From NCBI GenBank assembly GCA_018369555.1, contig JAGZCC010000010.1:1-47339 (forward strand): 47,339 bases of DNA, written 5' to 3'. Positions within the stretch are counted from its first letter, which is position 1. Every line of letters begins with the position of its first letter. The notes beneath the pieces are model-generated. The model did no database searches. It saw nothing but the letters and a program-made list of their open reading frames with translations, and was not told where the DNA came from. Of this stretch, positions 8,942 to 18,654 are shown piece by piece. This DNA is from Thomasclavelia spiroformis (GTDB lineage: Bacteria > Bacillota_I > Bacilli_A > Erysipelotrichales > Coprobacillaceae). The position numbers were made by a program, and so were the translations under genes.

Positions 8942-10031
8942 ACATAAAATCAACTAAAATCATATTTAATAATTTAATTGCTTCTTTATTACATCTTAGA
9001 TAACCATCTTCAATTACCAATGTTTTAAGTTTTAAATGTTTATCAAGCGGCCCTTGATAAACATCATATATATCTTTATTATAACGTTCTTTAAATTCTT
9101 TTAAATCCAATCCCTTAACTAATCTTAACGACATCATTAAATGATTAAACATTACCTCTTCTTTAGAACATTCTATTTTACTAGTTATATCTCGATAATT
9201 TAAATATGCATTTAGATTACGACTATGTTCAACAATACAATTATCAATCTTACTACTTGCTCCCAAGCCAATACCATAATAATTATCATATTGCCAGTAA
9301 GCTAAATTATGTAATGACTCAAAACTTTTTTTTGAATAATTGCTAATTTCATATTTCATAAATCCTAAGCTTTCTAATTTCTCATCAATCATTTGATTAA
9401 TCAATGCTTCGCTATCTTCATCAAGCGGTTGATAATTTTGATTTTTTAATACAGTATGATCTTCTAAAATCAACGAATAATATGAAACATGTTGGATGTT
9501 TAATGATTCAATAATATTTAAATCATCTTCAATATCTTGAAATGTTTGATTAGGTAAACCATACATTAAATCAATTGAAATATTTTCAAACTTAAGTTGA
9601 TGTCCATAGCGAATAATCCGTTTAACCATATCACTAGTATGTCTTCGATTTATCTTCTTCAATAACTTATCATTAAACGTCTCTACACCAATACTTAATC
9701 TTGTAATGCCACCTCTTTTTAAAATATCTAGCTTATAATAATCTAGTGTTTCTGGGTTGCTTTCAATCGTCACTTCGCAATCACTATTTATATATGGTTT
9801 AATCATATCCATTAAAAATGTTAATTGATCATCATTTAAACTAGTTGGTGTGCCCCCTCCAATATATATTGTTTTTAACGGTGTATTAATTTTCAAACCA
9901 TCTAACTCTTTTTTCAATACTGCCAGATAATCATCAACTAATTTCTTATCATAAAAGACTTTACAAAAATCACAATATGCACAAATATGTAAACAAAAAG
10001 GCAAATGAATGTATAAAGAACTAGTGTTCAT
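8940..10031 (-). CDS. hemW: Radical SAM heme chaperone HemW
   Basis: This is a coproporphyrinogen-III-oxidase-like radical SAM protein. The 4Fe-4S motif is FCLHICAYCDF (CX3CX2C), followed by YIGGGTPTSL and IESNPE. The HemN C-terminal domain is present. Length (363 from the chosen ATG) fits HemW rather than HemN. In characterised species HemW inserts heme into proteins and does not make heme. The ATG at 10031 (MNTSSLYIHLPF) overlaps the end of the serine dehydratase gene by 11 bases. As in Bacillus, it lies directly upstream of hrcA. Confidence 0.93.
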   Translation of the reverse strand: MNTSSLYIHLPFCLHICAYCDFCKVFYDKKLVDDYLAVLKKELDGLKINTPLKTIYIGGGTPTSLNDDQLTFLMDMIKPYINSDCEVTIESNPETLDYYKLDILKRGGITRLSIGVETFNDKLLKKINRRHTSDMVKRIIRYGHQLKFENISIDLMYGLPNQTFQDIEDDLNIIESLNIQHVSYYSLILEDHTVLKNQNYQPLDEDSEALINQMIDEKLESLGFMKYEISNYSKKSFESLHNLAYWQYDNYYGIGLGASSKIDNCIVEHSRNLNAYLNYRDITSKIECSKEEVMFNHLMMSLRLVKGLDLKEFKERYNKDIYDVYQGPLDKHLKLKTLVIEDGYLRCNKEAIKLLNMILVDFM

Positions 10032-11235
10032 TTTCAAAACCAAATTCTTTAGCCAAACCACCTAAAGAAGTTTCTTTATAAGCACTATTTAAATCTTTAC
10101 CAGTTTGTTTCATTACACGAACTACTGCATCAAACGAAACTTTATTTTTTCTTAAATAACCTAATTGTTTTGCATACATTGCGGCATCCATTGCCCTTAA
10201 AGCCCCAAAACCATTTCTTTCAATACAAGGAATCTGTACATAGCCACCTACTGGATCACAAGTTAAACCTAAATTATGTTCTAAGCCCATTTCAGCAGCA
10301 TATTGAATTAAATTATTATTTAATTCCAAAATCCAGCCATAAGCTGCCGCTGCCATCGAACAAGCACTTCCAATCTCTGCTTGACAGCCACCATCAGCTC
10401 CAGAAATAGTCGCATTTGCTTTAATTACATTACCAAAAACACCTGCTACTGCTAAAGCTTTAATAATTTCTTTTTTAGAAATATTTAACTGTTTATAACA
10501 ATAATACATTACTGCCGGTAAAACCCCGCTTGCACCACAAGTTGGTGCCGTAACAATACGATGACCACTTGCATTTTCTTCACTAACCGCATAAGCATAA
10601 CTACTTACTAAAAGACGATCGCGATCACCACTTCGATGGGTATTAATCGCTTGTTGATAGATTGATTTAGCAACTCTTTTTAGTTTTAATTTACCTGGTA
10701 TCATACCAGTAGCAAATAACCCTGCCTCAACACTTGCAAACATTGCATCAACTATTTCATATAAATATATTTTAAAATCATCACCTTCAAATTCTAAAAC
10801 ATAGTCATATAAATTAATTCCTTTTTTATCACAATACTCTAATATCTCATTTAAATTTTTATGTGGATAAACTTGCTTAGGGGGCTGTAAATTATCATCA
10901 TCATAAAGTAAAGCTCCACCACCAATTGAATATACAGTAATACAATCAAGTAATTTATCATTTTGATACACTTTAAAAATCATCCCATTGGGATGTTTTG
11001 GTAGTTCTTCACTAACAAAATGAATTTCAACATTTTCTTTACCTAAAACTTCCTCAATAATTTTATCTGTTAAATGGCCTTTTCCTGTTAAAGCCAACGA
11101 ACCATGTAAATATACTTCATAATGATTTGCATTTGGATAAGTTTCTTTAATTTTAAATGCAGCTCTTTGCGGTCCCATCGTATGCGACGAAGATGGTCCA
11201 ACTCCAATTTTATACAATTCTCTTAACGATTCCAT
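10021..11235 (-). CDS. sdaA: L-serine dehydratase, single-chain iron-sulfur type
   Basis: This enzyme deaminates L-serine to pyruvate and ammonia using an oxygen-sensitive 4Fe-4S cluster. The beta domain opens with IGVGPSSSHTMGPQRAA. The alpha domain carries HRIVTAPTCGASGVLPAV, the region SGADGGCQAEIGSACSMAAAA and CDPVGGYVQIPCIERN, whose cysteines are the probable cluster ligands. At 404 residues it is shorter than the E. coli enzyme (454), with alpha and beta parts fused as in E. coli and not split as in Bacillus sdaAA/sdaAB. An AGGAGG site precedes the ATG. It sits where Bacillus has rpsT-gpr-spoIIP-lepA. Confidence 0.95.
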   Translation of the reverse strand: MESLRELYKIGVGPSSSHTMGPQRAAFKIKETYPNANHYEVYLHGSLALTGKGHLTDKIIEEVLGKENVEIHFVSEELPKHPNGMIFKVYQNDKLLDCITVYSIGGGALLYDDDNLQPPKQVYPHKNLNEILEYCDKKGINLYDYVLEFEGDDFKIYLYEIVDAMFASVEAGLFATGMIPGKLKLKRVAKSIYQQAINTHRSGDRDRLLVSSYAYAVSEENASGHRIVTAPTCGASGVLPAVMYYCYKQLNISKKEIIKALAVAGVFGNVIKANATISGADGGCQAEIGSACSMAAAAYGWILELNNNLIQYAAEMGLEHNLGLTCDPVGGYVQIPCIERNGFGALRAMDAAMYAKQLGYLRKNKVSFDAVVRVMKQTGKDLNSAYKETSLGGLAKEFGFENEH

Positions 11236-11243
11236 AAATCCTC

Positions 11244-12194
11244 CTATATTTTTATCAAAAATAATTCTAAACCGATTTTTTTATCTATTTTACCTGTTTT
11301 AATCGCTTCATCTAACTTTGCTAAATCATTTAAACATTTCAACAATTCATCTAAATCAAACTCCCTACCCTCTTGTCTAACATACTTTAAACGATAAGGA
11401 TTAATCGCTAAAATTTTTCCAATTTCTTTATCATTATACCCTTTACGATCTAATAATTTCACTTGATACATAAGCCGTAATTGTCCCGCAATTAAAACAA
11501 TTAATTTTACCGGCTCTTCATTTAAAATCATCAAATCCTTATAGATTGAAAAAATCTTTTGACGATCCTTTTGAAGAATCGCACTAGTCAAAGAAAAAAC
11601 ATTTTCATCTAAAGGTTTACTTACAAGCTTGTCAACTGCTTCAAGTGTAATATGTTTATTATACAAACATAACTTTTCCACTTCTAAAACAGCCATATTC
11701 AAACTATCACCGATTCGTCTTAATAAAAGTTCCAAAGCATCTTCATCAATCGTTGCCTGCCGCCTTTTTATTGCTTGGCGAATATTATCAGATAATTTGT
11801 AATGATTAATTTTTTCATATTCGAAAAACTTTGCTTCTTTACGTAACCTTTTAACAAGTTTTTTACGTTCATCAAGATCTCTTCCTTCATGATACAAAAC
11901 AAAAATCACATCATCATTATTATTATCTAAACACTTTTCAAAAAAGCTTAATGCAGTATCGTCTTTTTTTACTTTCTTAGTAGTTAAAAAATCCGCTTTT
12001 TTTAATACAACCATCTTTTTATCCGTAAAAAAAGGCGGTGTGATTAAATCCTCATATACCGCCTCTATACTATCCTCATCACCACGATAAATAGAGAAAT
12101 TCATATTTTCTTCATTGCAGGCAAAGTCTTTTTTTATTGATTTCAATTTTTGATTCATTAAAAAACTTTCTTCACCATAAATAACAATTATCAT
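11244..12194 (-). CDS. holA: DNA polymerase III delta subunit
   Basis: The clamp-loader delta subunit opens the beta sliding clamp. The N-terminus IIVIYGEESFLMNQKLKSI and segments such as FFTDKKMVVLKKADF and the C-terminal LMILNEEPVKLIVLIAGQLRLMYQ are typical. A GTG nine bases earlier is in frame, but the chosen ATG has GGAG at proper spacing. It directly follows comEC, the usual comEA-comEC-holA order. Confidence 0.93.
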   Translation of the reverse strand: MIIVIYGEESFLMNQKLKSIKKDFACNEENMNFSIYRGDEDSIEAVYEDLITPPFFTDKKMVVLKKADFLTTKKVKKDDTALSFFEKCLDNNNDDVIFVLYHEGRDLDERKKLVKRLRKEAKFFEYEKINHYKLSDNIRQAIKRRQATIDEDALELLLRRIGDSLNMAVLEVEKLCLYNKHITLEAVDKLVSKPLDENVFSLTSAILQKDRQKIFSIYKDLMILNEEPVKLIVLIAGQLRLMYQVKLLDRKGYNDKEIGKILAINPYRLKYVRQEGREFDLDELLKCLNDLAKLDEAIKTGKIDKKIGLELFLIKI

Positions 12195-12237
12195 TTCCAT
12201 CACTCCATCATCATTATAACCTACTTTTTATCTAAAG

Positions 12238-14235
12238 TCATGGATAAATATAATTGTCATTTCCATAATATAATATTTTTACCATCCCCAGCAAATCACT
12301 ACGATATACTTTAACTCCATAATCTTCCAAACGTAAAAGTACATCTTCACTTGGATGATTATAACGATTGTTCTTTCCACAACTAACCAAAGCCACTTTG
12401 GGTCTTACAACATCTAAAAATTCACTACATGTACCTGTACTACTACCATGATGAGAGACTTTTAAAATATCTGCTTTTAACTCTGGATATTTTTTTATCA
12501 AATTTTTTTCAACCTCACTTGAAGCATCCCCCATAAACAAATAAACCAAATTATTAATTTTAGCTTTAATAACCAAGGAATCATCATTTTTATCATCATG
12601 AATAACTCCATCATCAAGCATTTCAATTTCAACAACACCTATTTTCATTCGTGGCTGATAAGTTGTAATTGTATGAGCAATTTTTATTTGCTTAGATAAT
12701 GAATCATAACAGCCATTATGATCAAAATCATCATGACTAATAAATACATAATCCAACTTATAAATCCCCTGCGAATTTAAATACGGTACAAGTGTGGTAC
12801 TAGCTAAATCTCTAGTTTGTAATCCGCCTGTATCAATTAAGATATTCCCTTTATTAAATGGCTGTTGAATTAAAAAACAGTCACCTTGGCCAACATCAAG
12901 CATCACTACTTTCCCTTCAATACTATAATACGGTTTTACATAAAACACCAACAACAAACTAAATAACATCAATACTTCTCTAGTAACTTTAAGCTTGACG
13001 TTTAATTTTAAAATTATTTTAAAATATATAAAATAATAACTTAACATAAAAAACAATGTCGGCTTTAAAAAATTAAGATAAAACGAAAAATCATTACAAA
13101 AAACTACAATATTATTCAAAAAATAAATAATTATTGCTACTATTCCCTTAAACATATTACCAAAAATAACATACAACCAAATTGACTGATACAAAACAGT
13201 AATTAATGGTACTAAAATAATTCCAAGAAATAAAGATAAGATATTAACTCGATATTGAATTGTTAAAATAATTGGTAAACTACCAAAATATACCAATAAA
13301 TTAAAATATTTATTTTTATTAATTAATAAAATAATAAAGTAAACAAAGTAAGAAAAAACAAATGACAAACTGTAAATAACATACGGATTAATCAATAACA
13401 TCAATATTGTCACTATTGATAAACAATCCAGTTTATTTAGATGTTTTTTAAACAATACACTTAATACCATAATCAAATAAGCACGAACAAACGAAATATT
13501 AAATGGAATAATATAAACATAGATACCAATTAAAACAATCCCAAGATAATCACAAAATTTAATTGGCATTATAAATTTAAATACTTTTTTTATCATCTTC
13601 ATTAACATATGAATATGTAAACCTGATAAAGCAAACAGGTGAATAATTGACAAATTAGTTAGTTGTTCATATTCATTTTGATCAAAATCATCTTTGATTC
13701 CCAAAATAAACATTGAAGCATAAACATCGACATCATTTTTACCAGAAATACGTTCTTGTAGTTTTTGAAATAAAGTTTGCTTTGGTTCATAATTTAATAA
13801 CCGTTTAATTGCGGCATTGTTTGTAATCCCTTGACTATACAAATAATTTTTATAATTAAAAGCATTATCGTTAGTTGGTTTATTAATATCAAAATAAATT
13901 ACTTCCATCTCTAAATAATCGTCTATTTTATATCCTACAAATTCACCATACACTTTAACCTCTGTTTGTTTTGTTTTTAAAACAATACTTTTTTCATCAA
14001 TATTAATTATTTTACCTTGTATAACTGAATTGTCGATTGGCTTTGGCCAATTAATCAAACAAGAAAAAATTATTGTAAAAATTAAAATTGCCATAAAATT
14101 AAACATTTTTAAGCGATATATAATAAACATCCCATAAACAAATAAAAATAGCCAAAAAATTGGATGTACCAATAAACTAATAATCACCAGCAAACAACTG
14201 ATACCATAATAGATCAAGTGATATCTTATAAACAT
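12238..14235 (-). CDS. comEC: Competence protein ComEC/Rec2, DNA uptake channel
   Basis: A membrane protein for importing single-stranded DNA. Two N-terminal helices precede an OB-like DUF4131 segment (about 70-130). The Competence domain follows (about 170-420) with many hydrophobic helices and LFALSGLHIHML. The C-terminal metallo-beta-lactamase domain (about 435-660) has LDVGQGDCFLIQ, ISHDDFDHNG (the HxDxDH form usual in ComEC), LFMGDAS and VSHHGS. It is intact at 665 residues, rather shorter than the Bacillus protein (776). The start overlaps the comEA stop by 10 bases. No other competence genes are in the window. Confidence 0.95.
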   Translation of the reverse strand: MFIRYHLIYYGISCLLVIISLLVHPIFWLFLFVYGMFIIYRLKMFNFMAILIFTIIFSCLINWPKPIDNSVIQGKIINIDEKSIVLKTKQTEVKVYGEFVGYKIDDYLEMEVIYFDINKPTNDNAFNYKNYLYSQGITNNAAIKRLLNYEPKQTLFQKLQERISGKNDVDVYASMFILGIKDDFDQNEYEQLTNLSIIHLFALSGLHIHMLMKMIKKVFKFIMPIKFCDYLGIVLIGIYVYIIPFNISFVRAYLIMVLSVLFKKHLNKLDCLSIVTILMLLINPYVIYSLSFVFSYFVYFIILLINKNKYFNLLVYFGSLPIILTIQYRVNILSLFLGIILVPLITVLYQSIWLYVIFGNMFKGIVAIIIYFLNNIVVFCNDFSFYLNFLKPTLFFMLSYYFIYFKIILKLNVKLKVTREVLMLFSLLLVFYVKPYYSIEGKVVMLDVGQGDCFLIQQPFNKGNILIDTGGLQTRDLASTTLVPYLNSQGIYKLDYVFISHDDFDHNGCYDSLSKQIKIAHTITTYQPRMKIGVVEIEMLDDGVIHDDKNDDSLVIKAKINNLVYLFMGDASSEVEKNLIKKYPELKADILKVSHHGSSTGTCSEFLDVVRPKVALVSCGKNNRYNHPSEDVLLRLEDYGVKVYRSDLLGMVKILYYGNDNYIYP

Positions 14236-14684
14236 AACAAACTACGTATCCTTAAATATGTTTTATCACCAATACCAGAAATATTCTTAATATCTTCAAT
14301 CATATTAAAACGTTGCTTTTGTCGATACTCAATTATTTTATCAGCAGTTTTATCACCAATCCCTTTAATTGTCATTAATTGCTCTTTAGAAGCATTATTT
14401 AAAGAAATTAAATTTTCGCCCTCAGGAATATAAAAAACTGTTCTTGTTGCAAGAACAGTTTTATTATCAAACCCATAAACATTTTCGACATTAAGTTTTT
14501 TAAACACTTCTTCGATAGTTGGAACCCAATCAAAAATAAGTTCTTGATGATATTTTCCTTCTACACTAATAACAACCTTAAGATCATTTTCAATTTTATC
14601 AACTGTAGTCTCTGGCATTGAAAACGAATAGAGAGTAGAAATAACCATCAATAAAAACAATCCTATTATTTCATATTTTTTCAT
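14226..14684 (-). CDS. comEA: Competence protein ComEA, DNA receptor
   Basis: A membrane-anchored double-stranded DNA receptor for transformation. The N-terminal anchor is YEIIGLFLLMVISTLYSF. An SLBB-like region with VPTIEEVFKKLNVENV follows. The C-terminal pair of helix-hairpin-helix motifs (LISLNNASKEQLMTIKGIGDKTADKIIEYR and MIEDIKNISGIGDKT) binds DNA. The chosen ATG has GAGGGG before it; a start 15 bases earlier is possible. Together with comEC it suggests at least a remnant of natural competence. Confidence 0.94.
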   Translation of the reverse strand: MKKYEIIGLFLLMVISTLYSFSMPETTVDKIENDLKVVISVEGKYHQELIFDWVPTIEEVFKKLNVENVYGFDNKTVLATRTVFYIPEGENLISLNNASKEQLMTIKGIGDKTADKIIEYRQKQRFNMIEDIKNISGIGDKTYLRIRSLLCL

Positions 14685-14696
14685 TATATCACCCCT

Positions 14697-14723
14697 CAAA
14701 AAAAGACTAGTTATCTAGTCTTT
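14697..14723 (-). terminator. Terminator after ruvB
   Basis: AAAGACTAG pairs with CTAGTCTTT around a 4-base loop, with a T-tract. The stem contains the ruvB TAG stop. Confidence 0.85.
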
Positions 14724-15707
14724 AAATTCAATATTTAAATGTTTATACGCTTCATAAGTAGCAATTCTTCCTCTTGGTGTTCGTTTAATTAATCCAATTT
14801 GTAATAAATATGGTTCATAAACATCTTCTAAAGTCCTAGGTTCTTCACCAATTGAAACAGCCAATGATTCTAAGCCAACAGGTCCTCCTTTAAAACGATG
14901 AATGATTCCTAATAAATACTTATGATCTACTTCATCTAGCCCCAAACGGTCAACTTTCAAGCGATCAAGGGCGTCAACAGTCCTTTCTTTACTAATAGTT
15001 TCTTCACCATTAAATTGAGCAAAATCACGAACTCGTCTAAATAAACGATTAGCAATTCGTGGCGTTCCTCTTGAGCGAATTGCTAAAGCAGTTTTAGCAT
15101 CATCATCCATTGGCATTTGATATACCCTACTGGTACGATCAATAATCACTTTTAATTCATCTTCACTATAATATTCTAGCTTAGAAACAATTCCAAATCG
15201 ATCACGTAAAGGTGATGATAAATCTCCAGCTCTGGTAGTTGCACCAACTAAAGTAAATGGCGGCAAATCAATTCGTACCGACCTAGTTGATGCCTCTTTA
15301 CCAATTACTACATCTACACAAAAATCTTCCATTGCAGGATATAAAATTTCTTCTACTACTTTATTTAAACGATGAATTTCATCGATAAACAACACATCTC
15401 CAGGCTCCAAAGCAGTTAAAATTGCTACCAAATCACCAGTTTTTTCAATACTTGGCCCTGTAGTAATTTTAATATTAGTTCCCATTTCATTAGCAATAAT
15501 CATTGACATTGTTGTTTTTCCCAGACCAGGAGGCCCATACAAAAGTACATGATCTAATGGTTCATCACGTAATTTTGCAGCACCGACAAAAACTTTTAAA
15601 TTTTCTTTTAAACTTGTTTGCCCAACATATTCATCAAAAGAACTTGGACGCAATCCACTTTCTTCCTCTTCAGATATATTAGCATCTAAAACTTCATTTC
15701 TTGCCAT
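14715..15707 (-). CDS. ruvB: Holliday junction helicase RuvB
   Basis: The hexameric AAA+ motor of branch migration. It shows the N-terminal LRPSSFDEYVGQ, Walker A YGPPGLGKTT, Walker B LFIDEIHRL, sensor GATTRAG, arginine-finger region LRDRFG, and a C-terminal winged helix with TPRGR. Length 330 is normal. It follows ruvA by about 10 bases. Confidence 0.98.
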   Translation of the reverse strand: MARNEVLDANISEEEESGLRPSSFDEYVGQTSLKENLKVFVGAAKLRDEPLDHVLLYGPPGLGKTTMSMIIANEMGTNIKITTGPSIEKTGDLVAILTALEPGDVLFIDEIHRLNKVVEEILYPAMEDFCVDVVIGKEASTRSVRIDLPPFTLVGATTRAGDLSSPLRDRFGIVSKLEYYSEDELKVIIDRTSRVYQMPMDDDAKTALAIRSRGTPRIANRLFRRVRDFAQFNGEETISKERTVDALDRLKVDRLGLDEVDHKYLLGIIHRFKGGPVGLESLAVSIGEEPRTLEDVYEPYLLQIGLIKRTPRGRIATYEAYKHLNIEFKD

Positions 15708-15717
15708 CTCATTTCTC

Positions 15718-16278
15718 CTACTTTACCAATAAACTAAGCGCCCTTTTTACATAACCATTTGTATCCAAGTTTTCATTAGCCAAAATTTTTAGTGCTTTAT
15801 CTACCTCAACTTTTCTATAACCTAATGCGATTAATACTTCTAACGCTTCTTGCAAATCATCATTAGTTTTGATTGCAATTGGGACATCATTAAATTTCCC
15901 TTGTAAATCTAAAATAATCTGTTTTGCTGCTTTAGGACCAATCCCAGGAATCTTTTTTAAATAATTGACATCATTCGTTTCAATTGCACTAATTATTCTT
16001 TCCAAATCCCCAGTTGCTAAAATTCCAATTGCTGTTTTACAACCAATCCCTTTAACCAAAATTAACTTTAAAAACATTTCTTTTTCTTCAATAGTTTTAA
16101 ACCCATATAATAATATTACATCTTCTTTTACATATTGATATAAATAAATTTTAATTTCTTTGCCTTTCACGAATTCATATGGGTTACTAACATATATTAA
16201 ATATCCAATTCCATTATTTTCTACAACTATATGATCAATATTTATCGCAACTATTTTTCCAATTATATAGCTATACAT
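15718..16278 (-). CDS. ruvA: Holliday junction subunit RuvA
   Basis: This protein holds the four-way junction and loads RuvB. It has the N-terminal OB fold (MYSYIIGKIVAINIDHIVVENNGIGY), helix-hairpin-helix motifs (VKGIGCKTAI and IPGIGPKAAKQII) and the C-terminal RuvB-contact domain (EALEVLIALGYRKVEVDKAL). Length 186 is slightly short. The ATG has GGAG six bases upstream. Confidence 0.97.
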   Translation of the reverse strand: MYSYIIGKIVAINIDHIVVENNGIGYLIYVSNPYEFVKGKEIKIYLYQYVKEDVILLYGFKTIEEKEMFLKLILVKGIGCKTAIGILATGDLERIISAIETNDVNYLKKIPGIGPKAAKQIILDLQGKFNDVPIAIKTNDDLQEALEVLIALGYRKVEVDKALKILANENLDTNGYVKRALSLLVK

Positions 16279-16370
16279 GACATACTCCTTTATATTATTA
16301 TACTATGTATTTCCATACATTTTATCTTTACTTTGTATCAAAAGTTTCTCAACAATTATAGCATTGAACC

Positions 16371-16399
16371 AAAAAAAAGGAAAGCCATTAAAGCTTTCC
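16371..16399 (-). terminator. Terminator after obgE
   Basis: GGAAAGC pairs with GCTTTCC around a 7-base loop and is followed by eight T on the minus strand. Confidence 0.9.
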
Positions 16400-17682
16400 T
16401 ATTCATAATAATCAAATTCAAAATCCGCAATTGTTACATTATCGCCATCTTTAGCCCCAGCATTTCTAAGAGCTTCATCGACACCCATATTTCTTAATTT
16501 AATTAATAAACGTTTTAATGAATCATCACTTACTAAAGATGTCATTGCAACCATTCTTTCGATTTTCTTACCTGTAATATTCCAATTACCATTACCTAAA
16601 TTATGTAATTCAAATGGTTTCTCTTCCTCATCACCCATTGTGTATACAACCACATTTTCTTCATCATCTTCCAATTCAAATGAAGGTGTAGTTTGCAATG
16701 TATCAGCAATTGCATACAACACTTGATCAACACCATCATGAATAATTGCACTAATTGGGAAAATTTTAACATCCTCACCAACTCGCTCTTTAAAACGTGC
16801 AAGATTTTCTTCTGCACCTTCTTCATCCATCTTATTAGCAACAACAATTTGTGGTCGCTCTAATAAACGATATTGATACTCACCTAATTCTTTATTAATT
16901 GTTACATAATCTTCATATGGATCTCGACCATCAACTGCTCCCATATCAATAATATGAACAATTACTCGACAGCGCTCAATATGTCTTAAAAATTGGTGTC
17001 CAAGCCCTTTACCTTGTGCAGCTCCTTCAATTAACCCAGGTAAATCAGCCATAACAAAACTACGTCCATCTTTAACCTGAACTACTCCTAAATTAGGTAC
17101 AATCGTAGTAAAATGATAATCAGCTATTTCCGGTCTTGCTCTAGAAACAACTGAGAGCAATGTTGATTTACCAACTGATGGAAAACCAACCAAACCGACA
17201 TCTGCTAATAATTTTAGTTCACATTGTAAATCAAATTTTTCACCTGGTTCACCACGTTCACAAATTTGCGGTGCAGGATTTCTAGATGTTGCAAAACGAG
17301 CATTTCCACGTCCACCACGTCCACCTTTAGCAATCACTATGCGCTGTTTATCTTCTGTTAAATCTGCCATAATTTTATTAGTTTCTTCGTTAATAATAAC
17401 GGTTCCTACCGGAACTTTGATCAAGACATCGATTGCATCTTTTCCATGCATTTTTTTAGCCATTCCATTTTGTCCTGATGGAGCTTTATATAAGCGATTA
17501 TATTTTAAATCCAATAGAGTTGAAAGTGATGTAGTAGCTTCAAAAATAACACTACCACCTTTTCCACCATCACCACCAGCTGGTCCTCCTTTAGGTACAT
17601 GAGCTTCACGTCTAAACGCAACTGTTCCATCGCCACCTTTTCCGGCTTCTACTCTTATTTTAGCTTTATCAATAAATTGCAC
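16399..17682 (-). CDS. obgE: Ribosome-assembly GTPase Obg
   Basis: A GTPase tied to 50S assembly and stress signalling. The glycine-rich Obg fold (1-157) contains GGDGTVAFRREAHVPKGGPAGGDGG. The G domain has G1 GFPSVGKST, G3 DLPGLIEGA, G4 ANKMD and G5 SAI. The C-terminal OCT domain (about 350-427) is present. The start is GTG, supported by GAGGTGG just upstream. It follows rpmA, the normal rplU-prp-rpmA-obg order, with a terminator between. Confidence 0.97.
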   Translation of the reverse strand: MQFIDKAKIRVEAGKGGDGTVAFRREAHVPKGGPAGGDGGKGGSVIFEATTSLSTLLDLKYNRLYKAPSGQNGMAKKMHGKDAIDVLIKVPVGTVIINEETNKIMADLTEDKQRIVIAKGGRGGRGNARFATSRNPAPQICERGEPGEKFDLQCELKLLADVGLVGFPSVGKSTLLSVVSRARPEIADYHFTTIVPNLGVVQVKDGRSFVMADLPGLIEGAAQGKGLGHQFLRHIERCRVIVHIIDMGAVDGRDPYEDYVTINKELGEYQYRLLERPQIVVANKMDEEGAEENLARFKERVGEDVKIFPISAIIHDGVDQVLYAIADTLQTTPSFELEDDEENVVVYTMGDEEEKPFELHNLGNGNWNITGKKIERMVAMTSLVSDDSLKRLLIKLRNMGVDEALRNAGAKDGDNVTIADFEFDYYE

Positions 17683-17707
17683 AATTCCACCTCTTTTCTA
17701 TATCATA

Positions 17708-17732
17708 TCAAAAAAATCCCTTTTCAGGGATT
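17708..17732 (-). terminator. Terminator after rpmA
   Basis: AATCCCT pairs with AGGGATT and a T-tract follows, ending the rplU-prp-rpmA transcript. Confidence 0.85.
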
Positions 17733-17734
17733 AA

Positions 17735-18019
17735 TTATGCAGCTGGATAAACTGAAACTTGTTTTCTATCTCTTCCAAGTCTTTCGAATTTTACAACTCC
17801 ATCAACTGTAGCAAATAAAGTATCATCTCCACCTTTTCCTACATTGTTACCTGGATGAATTTTAGTTCCTCTTTGTCTATAAATAATAGATCCTGCTGTA
17901 CAGAATTGCCCATCTGCTAATTTAGCTCCTAATCTTTTTGATCTAGAATCACGACCATTTTTAGTTGACCCTACCCCTTTTTTAGAAGCGAATAATTGTA
18001 AATCTAATTTGAACATCAT
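17735..18019 (-). CDS. rpmA: 50S ribosomal protein L27 with cleavable N-terminus
   Basis: L27 lines the peptidyl transferase centre with its N-terminal tail. This copy begins MMFKLDLQLFA and then SKKGVGSTKNGRDS, so a short N-terminal extension ending LQLFA must be removed before the tail can reach the active site. In Bacillota this is done by the Prp protease, whose gene is directly upstream. The rest (FCTAGSIIYRQRGTKIHPGNNVG) is canonical. Either of the first two ATGs could be used. Confidence 0.97.
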   Translation of the reverse strand: MMFKLDLQLFASKKGVGSTKNGRDSRSKRLGAKLADGQFCTAGSIIYRQRGTKIHPGNNVGKGGDDTLFATVDGVVKFERLGRDRKQVSVYPAA

Positions 18020-18022
18020 ACG

Positions 18023-18346
18023 TTACACCTCCACTTTAGATATCTTTATAAATTGTCCATAGTCTTCAACCATAGTCTCCAATGTCGTTTCAAGTGTCTC
18101 TAGCACCACTTGACAAACATCATCACTACAATCAACAACTATATTTATATAACCTTCATCAATTTCAATTTTACCTAAATGGTTAGTTAAAAAATCTTTT
18201 TTAACTAACATATTCAACACCCCTATACAAGCTGTTGAAACTCCAGCACATACTAAATCCTTACCATATTCATCACTATTAGCATGCCCTATTACTTTAA
18301 GGTTAATAATTTGATTTTCTTTTTTTTTAATTAATACATTAATCAT
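18023..18346 (-). CDS. prp: Ribosomal-processing cysteine protease Prp
   Basis: Prp cleaves the L27 extension. The catalytic pair is visible: H22 in VIGHANSDEYGKD and C34 in DLVCAGVSTACIGVLN. Length 107 is typical. It sits between rplU (1-base overlap at 18346) and rpmA (4-base gap), the conserved order of Bacillota that process L27. Confidence 0.95.
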   Translation of the reverse strand: MINVLIKKKENQIINLKVIGHANSDEYGKDLVCAGVSTACIGVLNMLVKKDFLTNHLGKIEIDEGYINIVVDCSDDVCQVVLETLETTLETMVEDYGQFIKISKVEV

Positions 18347-18654
18347 TATCCATTAATAGTATCGATTACTAATTTTGTATAAGGTTGTCTATGACCTTGT
18401 TTTTTATGATAATGTTTTTTAGGATTATATTTGTAAACAACAACTTTCTTTTCTTTACCTTGTTTTTCAACAGTAGCTTCTACAGTTGCACCTTCTACAT
18501 AAGGAGCACCTAATTTAACTGTCTTATCACCTACAAATAATACTTTATCAAAAACAACTTTTTCTCCTGCTTCAACATCTAATTTTTCTACAAAAATAGT
18601 ATCTCCAGCTTCTACTTTAATTTGTTTTCCACCTGTTTCAATAATTGCGTACAT
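18346..18654 (-). CDS. rplU: 50S ribosomal protein L21
   Basis: A large-subunit protein of 102 residues with MYAIIETGGKQIKVEAGD at the N-terminus and KYNPKKHYHKKQGHRQPYTKL at the C-terminus, both family signatures. It is the first gene of the rplU-prp-rpmA unit and has a structured leader with its own promoter. Confidence 0.98.
   Translation of the reverse strand: MYAIIETGGKQIKVEAGDTIFVEKLDVEAGEKVVFDKVLFVGDKTVKLGAPYVEGATVEATVEKQGKEKKVVVYKYNPKKHYHKKQGHRQPYTKLVIDTING

Noticed and set aside
16280..16370. Promoter before ruvA
   Set aside because: A TATAAT is present at 16297-16302, but the -35 position reads ATAAAA, too weak to list.
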